A stretch of DNA of 16,580 bases from an uncultured Oscillospiraceae bacterium. Its GTDB lineage: Bacteria; Bacillota; Clostridia; Oscillospirales; Oscillospiraceae. The stretch's first letter is position 1. Each line of letters opens with the position of its first letter. A model generated the notes under the pieces. The model saw only the letters and a list, made by a program, of their open reading frames with translations, was not told the DNA's origin and did not search any database. Below are positions 6,482-12,999 of this stretch, piece by piece. The DNA is taken from positions 1 through 16,580 of the forward strand of contig CAJUCA010000062.1 in assembly GCA_910585265.1 (NCBI GenBank), read 5' to 3'. Made by a program: the position numbers and the translations under genes.

Positions 6482-7669
6482 TTAAATAGAGTCCAGAATT
6501 TCCTTGAGCTTTGCTTCGTACAGGGCATCGGGAATTTTCCCCTTCAGAAGCTCCAATTTCTTGAGCCGAAGCTCAAAATCTGCCAATGTGTCGGAAGTAT
6601 ATTCAGCAAGCACTGATTCATCCGATGGAGCAGCTTGAGGTGTTGCTTTGTGAGAATCATCGGTTTCAGTGCCCTGATGCATAATTGGCTCGAGAGCCGA
6701 TGAAGTTAATTCGGCCACGGCGGCTCCAAGGCCGCCGGCCATTCCGCCCATCAAGGCTAAACCAATTCCGGCGTTAGAAAAATTTCCGATTCCATCGTTT
6801 TCCGCCAAACGCTCCGCCACGTCATAAGCCTTTTCCTGCTGATAAGTGTATCCTTCTATCTGGCGTTTTTGTGCAAATGCCTGTGCCTGAATAGACATCT
6901 TCTGGGCTTCTGTCTCCTGGTGAATGACGTCTACCTGCTGTTGGAGCTTGGCTTCTTCAATCGCAGATATCTGCCCTCCGCGAAGTTCACGCAATTTACA
7001 ATAAAATGGGTCGTTCTCCGGTTTTACAATAGCGTTGATCCAAAACTGACAAATTTCAACCCCATAATCAGCAAAATCCTGAGAAAGCATATTGTGCAGC
7101 TCCGCAGAGAACTCAGCCATATAGCGGTCAACATCAAAAATTGGAATGGCCCGTTTCCTGAGGACCTCCGGAAGATATGCCTTTATTTTCATCATCATAG
7201 GGGCTTGAAAATAAGAAACCAATGTTGACTGTGATAATTCGTGAACCGTCCCGGCCAGCTTGATTAACAGTTTTCTTGAGTCTTTGACCCGAAGGCTCAT
7301 TTGGCCGGACGCCCCGACAGGAAAGGGATAATTATTGTAGTTGGGGTCCAAATAATTAACCTTACTATCTGTTCCCCATTTAATGCCCATTTGTTCTGTT
7401 TTGTTGATAAAGTAGACCTCGCAATGAAACGGGGACTGGCCACCGGCTGCAATGTTCACTACGCTTCCAAGCAAGGGAACATTTTTGGTGTGCAGCGTAT
7501 AACGTCCAGGCCCAAATAAATCAAGTGCCTGTCCGTCCAGGAAAAAGACAGCCTCTTGGGACTCATGTACGATTAGCTGAGAACCAATGTTAAAATCCTC
7601 ATCTGGATGTTTCCATATAAAGGTGCTGTTGTCGCCTTCGTATTTAATGACCTGAATAATACCTGCCAT
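6482..7669 (-). CDS. SPFH-domain protein with C-terminal SHOCT motif (YdjI-like)
   Basis: A 395-residue protein of the SPFH/band-7 'virion core protein' type (YdjI-like). Residues about 15-75 (FIWKHPDEDFNIGSQLIV, FGPGRYTL) and the body to about 225 form the SPFH domain. Residues 232-290 are a Gln/Glu/Ala-rich coiled coil. Residues 295-320 are a Gly-rich hydrophobic segment (GIGLALMGGMAGGLGAAVAE) that could contact membrane. Residues 362-395 (FELRLKKLELLKGKIPDALY) are a SHOCT oligomerisation motif. SPFH proteins form membrane-associated rings that recruit partners, and in Bacillus YdjI is linked to a membrane-stress operon. The start has AAGGGAACGAG directly before the ATG. The next gene in the operon is the zinc-ribbon LRR protein, and this SPFH/zinc-ribbon pairing suggests they act together. 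The role within a mobile element is unknown. Confidence 0.88.
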   Translation of the reverse strand: MAGIIQVIKYEGDNSTFIWKHPDEDFNIGSQLIVHESQEAVFFLDGQALDLFGPGRYTLHTKNVPLLGSVVNIAAGGQSPFHCEVYFINKTEQMGIKWGTDSKVNYLDPNYNNYPFPVGASGQMSLRVKDSRKLLIKLAGTVHELSQSTLVSYFQAPMMMKIKAYLPEVLRKRAIPIFDVDRYMAEFSAELHNMLSQDFADYGVEICQFWINAIVKPENDPFYCKLRELRGGQISAIEEAKLQQQVDVIHQETEAQKMSIQAQAFAQKRQIEGYTYQQEKAYDVAERLAENDGIGNFSNAGIGLALMGGMAGGLGAAVAELTSSALEPIMHQGTETDDSHKATPQAAPSDESVLAEYTSDTLADFELRLKKLELLKGKIPDALYEAKLKEILDSI

Positions 7670-7705
7670 TCTCGTTCCCTTCCACTGGATGAAGTTTTAT
7701 AATAC

Positions 7706-7717
7706 TACGTCAACGTA
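7706..7717. promoter_or_regulatory. TACGT-CA-ACGTA palindrome upstream of the SPFH operon
   Basis: A 12-bp interrupted palindrome in the 82-base gap between the lipoprotein stop and the SPFH start, next to a minus-strand TATAAA that could be a -10. Its position fits an operator for the SPFH/zinc-ribbon pair. There is no direct evidence, and short palindromes are common by chance. Confidence 0.25.
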
Positions 7718-7751
7718 ACCAAGATAAAATCACGTATTACACACATTCATC

Positions 7752-8819
7752 TCAGAATAAATTGGTAAATGCTTCTCCAGTGATGGCATCAATAAAAATC
7801 ATTGAAATATCCTCGTTTTGAGTTGCCCACACATAAGTTGCCGTTCCCACTCCGTATTGCTTGAAGGCGTAATACGTTCTTCCGTTCAGTTTCGTAATTC
7901 CGCTGCCCTCGGCGGGCCAGATATCCGACCCAAACTCTTTTGCCTCATCGGGATCTACGCCCCAATACCGATAGGCGAAGATGTGTGCCTCATCCTGGCT
8001 CATCGGTTCCTGGTAAACGTAACGGTAACTGCTTCCGTCATTAAACTGGATGGTATAGTCTTTGCTGCCAAAATCAACGGCATCCACCTTAGCGTCTTTC
8101 CATTGCTGCGCTGTGCCACCATAGTTGATCTCGGATATATTGACACATCCGCCAAAAGCCTCTTGTTCAATCTGCCTGAGCGTAGCAGGCAATGATACTG
8201 AGATCAAACCGGTACAGCCTGCAAAGGCCCAGCCACCCAGTTCAACCACGCCAGAGGGAAAGTCAATGGAGGTAAGCATTGGGCAGTCGGCAAACGCCGA
8301 ACCATCTACCTTTGTTACACTGGACGGGATTGATACATTCACCAGATTCGGGCACGTCATGAACGCACCTACGCCAATACTGGTAATTCCAGGTTCAATG
8401 ATAACCGTATTAATTAATTGATTATCATAGTACTTGTTCCACGGTGGGGCATATTGAGACAGATCTGCGTCTATCACGTCAGTGGCATATCCTATGTAAT
8501 TATAGACAGCACCACTGCCAGAAATGGTGAGGGTTCCCTCTGCATCCAATGTCCACATGGCGTTTTTCCCGCATATCCCAGAGGCCATAACTTCAACGGG
8601 AGAGGTTGGCACCAGGGAAGGGACTGGCTCAATCGTAGGAGTCCGAACGGCAGATGGTGGTCCACTTTCCGGCAATGGGCTGGCGGCAGGTTCAGACTGC
8701 ACTGGAACGCTGTTGTGATTACCTGTGCTGCCTTGGTCGGGCACTGCACACGCGTTAAATAGGAGCACACATAAAATGGCCATTAAAGAAATGGGTAGCA
8801 ACCGACAGCTGTTTTTCAT
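7752..8819 (-). CDS. LRR_5 (BspA-like) predicted lipoprotein
   Basis: A 355-residue exported protein. Residues 1-24 are a signal peptide with a possible lipobox ending at C24 (LLFNAC, not a perfect lipobox). Residues 30-78 are a Pro/Ser/Glu-rich linker suited to spanning the wall. Residues 82-103 (CGKNAMWTLDAEGTLTISG) are the segment that commonly precedes LRR_5 domains in Clostridia surface proteins. Residues about 136-250 are LRR_5 repeats (GITSIGVGAFMTC, SAFADCPMLTSIDF, GGWAFAGCTGLISVSL). Residues 273-355 look like a PepSY-type small domain. The ATG has AGAGGTGA eight bases upstream. It lies upstream of the SPFH pair on the same strand, 82 bases apart, and downstream of the CHAP/SLH gene, which has its own terminator. 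Probably a ligand- or matrix-binding surface protein; the ligand is unknown. Confidence 0.82.
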   Translation of the reverse strand: MKNSCRLLPISLMAILCVLLFNACAVPDQGSTGNHNSVPVQSEPAASPLPESGPPSAVRTPTIEPVPSLVPTSPVEVMASGICGKNAMWTLDAEGTLTISGSGAVYNYIGYATDVIDADLSQYAPPWNKYYDNQLINTVIIEPGITSIGVGAFMTCPNLVNVSIPSSVTKVDGSAFADCPMLTSIDFPSGVVELGGWAFAGCTGLISVSLPATLRQIEQEAFGGCVNISEINYGGTAQQWKDAKVDAVDFGSKDYTIQFNDGSSYRYVYQEPMSQDEAHIFAYRYWGVDPDEAKEFGSDIWPAEGSGITKLNGRTYYAFKQYGVGTATYVWATQNEDISMIFIDAITGEAFTNLF

Positions 8820-8899
8820 TACGTTAGTTCACCTCTGCAACACGTAATTCCCTGGCGTATTGCTTTCAATTGTGGTTAAGCTGCTCTTTCAACATAAAA

Positions 8900-8951
8900 G
8901 CAGAGGGCAGGTTTCGCTACTGAACACCAAAACACCGAACCTGCCCTCTGC
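8900..8951 (-). terminator. terminator of the large surface-protein gene
   Basis: A perfect 14-bp stem, GCAGAGGGCAGGTT (8900-8913) with 8938-8951, and a 24-base loop. On the minus strand it is followed by TTTTATG. It lies just past the CHAP/SLH stop codon at 8963. The plus strand has no T run after it, so direction is minus. Confidence 0.75.
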
Positions 8952-8962
8952 TCCAAAACATA

Positions 8963-11623
8963 TTACTTGATCCGCAGCTCTGGCTTCGCCATTCGCGTGA
9001 CGATCGCCGATGCTTCCGCCCGGGTAATCGTGTCCTGCGGCAGGAAGTTTGTCACTCCATCGCTTTGTACGCCATTGATCACGCCGGCCTTACACAGCAG
9101 ATCCACATCTCCCGCATAAACAATGTGCCCTACGTCCGCGAAATGGATAGACTCACAGCTGACTGGCTGCAATGCGGACAACGGCAGTGCCTGTGCCAGA
9201 ATATGTGCGAAGGTTTCCCGTGTCGCGGGCAGATTGAAATTGTAGTTTTCAGATATGATCCCGTTATTCCTGGCATAATTTACATAGGGATCGTACCAGT
9301 TGCCGCCGTCATAGGATTCAAAAACCTCTTTCCCGGTGTGATAAATGCTGTGGAGCCGCGCCGCCAGGGTAACCGTCTCCGCGATGGTAACATTTTTCCC
9401 CGGCGCGAACGTGTTGGTGCCGGTGCCCTTCATCAGGCCCAGCCGGTAAACTGAGGCCACATTATCGGAATACCATGCGATAGCGGCCACGTCGCGGAAA
9501 AGCCCGTTATGGTACTCTTTGCTGTCCACAAAATTCTGCAACCCGCCGGCCGTAAGGGCGGGAATGGCTTCCGTCCGGGTGGCCTTGCAAATGGTGCAGG
9601 TATAGGTGCGGACCCCGGGAGAGGCGGTTGTGGGCGCGGTGGTCACCCGCCCGCCGTCCCAGGTATGCCCGATGGCGCATTCGTTAATTACTTCATATTT
9701 CAGGGACTCCTGCTTGGCATAGCTCTCGGCATAACTCCCGCGGTAGACGCGGAGGAGAACGTTAGAGGGAATGGTCCCAATGAATGTGACTGATTTCGGA
9801 ATTGTAATACTGCTCAGTTTGCTGCAACCCAAAAACGCGGCATTATCAATTTTTTTCACGCCCTCGGGAATCACAATGGCACCCTCGCGCGCTGGAGCAC
9901 AGCAAACAAGATCAGTCTTGTCTTTTGTGTAGACGATGCCGTCAACGCTTTGGTAAACGCTGTTTCGCTCGCTTACGGTGATGTTCTTCAAACCTGTACT
10001 GTTTTGGAACGGGTTTCCAAAGACATCTCCCAATGAAGAGACATTCTCTGGAATATATATGCTATTCAACAGCGGGCAATCCTTGAACACATTATATTCA
10101 ATGGTTTTGAGCGTGGAAGGCAATTCAACAGATGAAAGATTCGGGAAGGATCCGAAGTTGCCATTCCTGCTGAGCGCAGTAATCCCTTCCGCAATAATGA
10201 TGCGCTTCACCGCAGCGTATTCGTCCACGCGCATATTATAAAATGGAGTATCAATAATTCCACGCGGATTTGAGACTGTCAAAGTTCCATCTTTGGAAAG
10301 CGTCCATTCAACGCCGTTGCTTCCCGTACCGGAGTACACGTCCAGAGCCGGAATGGTTTCCTCTTTTGTCTGACCGCACAGGGTGCAGGTATACTTCCGC
10401 AGCCCGGTGCTTGTCAGGGAGGGCTCTTTAGTTACAACGCCATTATTCCATGCGTGGGTTGTATGTGAATTGCTAACAGTAAATTTTGTCCATTCACTTT
10501 GTACATAATCAGTATTGGGCCGCACAATGGTAAAAGCCTGATATGATCCCGGTGCAACATTGTGGAATGTACAGGTATTAGATGTTGTGGATTTGTGATA
10601 GCGAATGTCCTCCCAACGCCACGGCGATTGGAGCAGGTATACGTCAATGGTAGAGGTGCTTGCGCTATATGACCAAGAGATGTTTACTGTTTGGCCGTCT
10701 ACTGTTACGCTCGGTGCTGATGTGCGGCCCGTGGTGTCAGATCCGTCGTCGGTAATTGTCATTTTACCGCTCTCATACTTTAACCAAAAAGTTTTATCTA
10801 CCCCAAGGCTGTTCGCGGTGATCCGGTACCAAGTAGAGCCGTCACTCAATTTTACGCCATAGGTGCTTAACGAAGACTGCCCCAGGCTGAAATAGTCCGA
10901 GCGCACAGTATCTCCCGGATTATTGCAAAGGTTTACGACCTGCCCATATACGCAATTAATTCGCACATCACAATTAAAATATTGCGGCGGATTGCTGGGA
11001 GGGAGCGCATTGTCCATGTTAAATCGAATATGCCCGATGATGGTAGACGAGTCTTTTCGTATGGTGTGGGCAGCGACACGACCAGCAGAACTGTTCCCAT
11101 CCACATAAGTGATCGTGTTGCCATTGACACTGACCACGATGCCAGTATGGTCAAAAGTGTGGAGGCTCCAGTTAGACCACGAAAATTGAAGGATATCGCC
11201 TGGGATGGGAGTCCATCCGCTGCTGCTTCTGGCAACCATCCGCCCATTGCTCCCCAGGCGGGGATCAATTTCCAGCAATCGGTTTTGGTGGACTGGAGAG
11301 GCGGCGTAAAATACCCCCGCGTCTTTTGTGGCGCAAATCCAACTCACCAGACTGATAGCATAGGCGCAGACGTTATAGGGGGTTATCCCTAGCTTGGTGG
11401 AAATTTGGCTGTTGTTCATTCTGTTGACGACAAAATAGCCGCACCAATCGCCGGCGGGCAGGCCCAAGTCGCTGGCGGATTTGCCGATTGCTTGCTGGGC
11501 GGAACTGGCCAAACTGGCCATATCATCAGCAGTGACATTGGCGGCGGAAACCATGGGCGTAACAGTGGGCAGCAGAAGCAGGGCCAGAAACAAGGCCAAA
11601 AAATTACTGAGCGTCTTTTTCAT
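8963..11623 (-). CDS. secreted CHAP-like, FN3, LRR_5 and SLH-domain surface protein
   Basis: An 886-residue protein. The start at 11623 is set by GGGAGG seven to eight bases before MKKTLSNFLALFLALL, although the frame extends 35 codons further. Residues 1-27 are a signal peptide. Residues 55-205 are a CHAP/NlpC-P60-like papain-fold domain (GDWCGYF, PGDILQF, FDHTGIVVSV, VDGNSS), with C61, H159 and N177 as a plausible catalytic set. Residues 302-383 resemble FN3. Two related Cys-containing modules (390-427 and 653-690, HTWDGG...YTCTIC) flank LRR_5 repeats (about 470-645). Three SLH domains (about 708-757, 771-815, 827-880) would tether it to cell-wall polymers. It is likely a wall-anchored amidase or peptidase with a binding stalk. 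GTGSNGVEWTLSKDGTLTV matches the pre-LRR segment of the neighbouring lipoprotein, linking the two. Activity is inferred from the motifs only. Confidence 0.87.
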   Translation of the reverse strand: MKKTLSNFLALFLALLLLPTVTPMVSAANVTADDMASLASSAQQAIGKSASDLGLPAGDWCGYFVVNRMNNSQISTKLGITPYNVCAYAISLVSWICATKDAGVFYAASPVHQNRLLEIDPRLGSNGRMVARSSSGWTPIPGDILQFSWSNWSLHTFDHTGIVVSVNGNTITYVDGNSSAGRVAAHTIRKDSSTIIGHIRFNMDNALPPSNPPQYFNCDVRINCVYGQVVNLCNNPGDTVRSDYFSLGQSSLSTYGVKLSDGSTWYRITANSLGVDKTFWLKYESGKMTITDDGSDTTGRTSAPSVTVDGQTVNISWSYSASTSTIDVYLLQSPWRWEDIRYHKSTTSNTCTFHNVAPGSYQAFTIVRPNTDYVQSEWTKFTVSNSHTTHAWNNGVVTKEPSLTSTGLRKYTCTLCGQTKEETIPALDVYSGTGSNGVEWTLSKDGTLTVSNPRGIIDTPFYNMRVDEYAAVKRIIIAEGITALSRNGNFGSFPNLSSVELPSTLKTIEYNVFKDCPLLNSIYIPENVSSLGDVFGNPFQNSTGLKNITVSERNSVYQSVDGIVYTKDKTDLVCCAPAREGAIVIPEGVKKIDNAAFLGCSKLSSITIPKSVTFIGTIPSNVLLRVYRGSYAESYAKQESLKYEVINECAIGHTWDGGRVTTAPTTASPGVRTYTCTICKATRTEAIPALTAGGLQNFVDSKEYHNGLFRDVAAIAWYSDNVASVYRLGLMKGTGTNTFAPGKNVTIAETVTLAARLHSIYHTGKEVFESYDGGNWYDPYVNYARNNGIISENYNFNLPATRETFAHILAQALPLSALQPVSCESIHFADVGHIVYAGDVDLLCKAGVINGVQSDGVTNFLPQDTITRAEASAIVTRMAKPELRIK

Positions 11624-11720
11624 AAAATTTCCTCCCATAATTAGTTTTTTGATCTTCCATATAATTTGTTTAAAAAGGTCGTATGATTCAATGGCCATCA
11701 CCCTACAATATTGTTGCTCT

Positions 11721-11762
11721 GTAAACATGGCTTACAACCCTTGGGTTGCAAGCCACGTTTAC
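11721..11762. repeat. 42-bp near-perfect palindrome
   Basis: Two 20-base arms (11721-11740 and 11743-11762) match with two mismatches around a TT centre (CCC-TT-GGG). It lies about 100 bp upstream of the CHAP/SLH start, in the gene-free DNA before the resolvase. Neither strand has a T run after it, so it is not a standard terminator. It could be an operator, a recombination site or the trace of a small mobile element. Confidence 0.6.
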
Positions 11763-11819
11763 ACTTGCATTATTTTGTCACATATGATAAAATCATCTTG
11801 CTAAAAAAGGAAAGCGGTG

Positions 11820-11900
11820 ACAAGCTGTTGTTCAAAACAGCAATTTCAGCCCAGAACCACAGCTTGTTTCTGGTGGACTATAACCCAAGCTTTATAGTCC
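11820..11900. repeat. nested inverted repeats past the resolvase stop
   Basis: ACAAGCTGT (11820-11828) pairs with ACAGCTTGT (11859-11867). Inside it GCTGTT (11824-11829) pairs with AACAGC (11836-11841). Next to it GGACTATAA (11875-11883) pairs perfectly with TTATAGTCC (11892-11900), three bases from the resolvase stop. The last hairpin could end the resolvase transcript, although it lacks a T run. The set could instead be the resolvase binding (res) site. Confidence 0.4.
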
Positions 11901-11903
11901 AAA

Positions 11904-12488
11904 TTACTCCTTACACCACCGCTGGAAGGTTCCATGGGCCACGCCCAGCTTCTTGGCCGCCGCCCTGCCGCTGATCTCGCCCCGCTTCCAAGCGGCCATT
12001 ACATCCTCGTAGTTCTCGCCCCGATCTTTGAATTTCCGCCCAAAGTGGACTCCCTTGGCCTTAGCCGCCGCGATGCCCCCCGCCTGCCGCTGGCGGTTGA
12101 ACTCCCGCTCCGTCTGCGCCACATAGGACAGCAGCTGGAGGACGATGTCGGTGATCAGCACGCCGGTGAGATCCCGGCCTTGGCGGGTGTCCAGCAGGGG
12201 CATATCCAGCACTACGATAGCCACCTGCTTTTCCTTGGTCAGCAGCCGCCACTGCTCCAGGATCTCGTCATAGTTCCGCCCCAGACGGTCGATGCTCTTG
12301 ATCACAAGGGTGTCTCCGGCTTTCAGTTTGCGTACCAGCCGCCGGTATCCAGGGCGGTCGAAATCTTTGCCCGATTGCTTGTCCATAATAATACTGTCAT
12401 TTTGAACCCCGAATTCCCGCATGGCGATGGTCTGCCGATCCTCGTTCTGCTCCTTTGTGGAAACCCGGACGTACCCGTATGTGCCCAT
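11904..12488 (-). CDS. serine recombinase, resolvase/invertase type
   Basis: A 194-residue protein of the Tn3-resolvase/Hin-invertase class. The catalytic domain (residues 1-140) has YVRVSTKEQNEDRQ with R8 and nucleophile S10, and IDRLGRNY with R68 and R71. The long E helix follows (VLQLLSYVAQTEREFNRQRQ). The C-terminal HTH (about 168-194, GEISGRAAAKKLGVAHGTFQ) is the DNA-binding end. Length is normal for small resolvases. The frame is open ten codons further, but AAGGAGG before ATG 12488 fixes the start. It would resolve dimers or invert a segment. The palindromes at 11721 and 11820-11900, immediately downstream, are candidate target sites. A hairpin terminator in its leader (12571-12603) may attenuate it. 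It looks intact. It lies at the edge of the LRR cargo and may have helped import it. Confidence 0.93.
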   Translation of the reverse strand: MGTYGYVRVSTKEQNEDRQTIAMREFGVQNDSIIMDKQSGKDFDRPGYRRLVRKLKAGDTLVIKSIDRLGRNYDEILEQWRLLTKEKQVAIVVLDMPLLDTRQGRDLTGVLITDIVLQLLSYVAQTEREFNRQRQAGGIAAAKAKGVHFGRKFKDRGENYEDVMAAWKRGEISGRAAAKKLGVAHGTFQRWCKE

Positions 12489-12570
12489 AATGCTCCTCCT
12501 TTTTGGTAATAGCTTCATTTTAGGGGAGCCATGGCTCTGTACAATATGAATTTAGTTCAGAGAAAGTAAA

Positions 12571-12603
12571 AGCGGCTGCTTCCCGCAACGGGAAACAGCC
12601 GCT
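12571..12603 (-). terminator. terminator or attenuator ahead of the resolvase
   Basis: A hairpin with two stacked stems, AGCGGCTG/CAGCCGCT and TTCCCG/CGGGAA, separated by a single-base mismatch around a CAA loop. On the minus strand it is followed by TTTTACTTT. Because it stands between the upstream minus-strand DNA and the resolvase, it would end or attenuate a leader transcript. The plus strand lacks a clean T run. Confidence 0.65.
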
Positions 12604-12886
12604 TCCGTATAATTTTGATTGGTACACTTCCTCTGCCTTCCCAAAGCTTTCGCCTCCTTCAAGCAACGTAACATGCCACACTTTGAGGAGAAAGTCGAGA
12701 GAAATAATCCGAGAGAAGGCCCTCTTATTGTTTACAGCGGCGCAGAATTTGCGTGGGGGTCGCTTGTATTTTGCGGCCAGTTATTGGGCAGATAGTTTAT
12801 TAAGATAAACGGGCGCAAGAAAAACGATGCAGTGTTGATTGTGCAAATAGCTTGTCTTGGCGATGAACTTTTGTTTAATTTGCGGA
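12604..12886. other. intergenic DNA without a confident gene
   Basis: No gene with a good start and family match was found. On the minus strand one frame stays open from about 12777 to 12529 (it contains VTLLEGGESFGKAEEVYQS), with a GGAGG inside it. It lacks an ATG, runs through the hairpin at 12571-12603, and probably reflects an untranslated leader or a decayed remnant. Box copy 3 lies at 12736. The plus strand becomes AT-rich towards the Abi promoter. Confidence 0.4.
12736..12758 (+). repeat. 23-bp GGCGCA box, copy 3
   Basis: Starts agcggcgcagaatttgcg and ends tgggg, matching copy 1 at 18 of 23 positions. It lies between the resolvase leader and the Abi cassette, at the right-hand edge of the cargo block. 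Confidence 0.35.
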
Positions 12887-12914
12887 TTGCAAATTTGTGA
12901 AAAGGGAGTATACT
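12887..12914 (+). promoter_or_regulatory. promoter of the ncRNA-abi cassette
   Basis: -35 TTGCAA (12887-12892), 16-base spacer, and -10 TATACT (12909-12914; five of six consensus bases) in AT-rich DNA. Transcription would start near 12921, just before the structured RNA. Confidence 0.65.
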
Positions 12915-12920
12915 AATAAT

Positions 12921-12984
12921 TAACAGGGCCTCCCGCACCTCTCCACGGTAACGTGTGATGTGTCCCAGGGAGGACATTTTTTTT
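12921..12984 (+). ncRNA. structured small RNA upstream of abi (abiF-RNA-like)
   Basis: A segment of about 64 nt. CCTCCC (12929-12934) can pair with GGGAGG (12968-12973). A local hairpin, TGTCC (12961-12965) with GGACA (12972-12976), is followed at once by eight T's (12977-12984). The two pairings share bases, so they form either alternative folds or a partly overlapping pseudoknot. The hairpin plus T8 is a terminator, so most transcripts from the promoter would stop before the Abi start at 13000 and the RNA would exceed the mRNA. A conserved structured RNA named abiF is known upstream of Abi_2-family genes. The position and terminator here fit that class. The match was made by context, not by a covariance model. 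Confidence 0.55.
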
Positions 12985-12999
12985 GAGAGAGGCTTATGT

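Noticed and set aside
11711..11974. 87-codon plus-strand frame spanning the palindromes and the resolvase 3' end
   Set aside because: It overlaps the resolvase gene antisense and crosses several hairpins. No family or ribosome site supports it, although a weak promoter-like TAAAAT lies at its left.
12955..12999. Upstream start (MMCPRED...) for the Abi gene
   Set aside because: It would begin inside the structured RNA and its terminator. The ATG at 13000 has the proper ribosome site and gives the usual family start.
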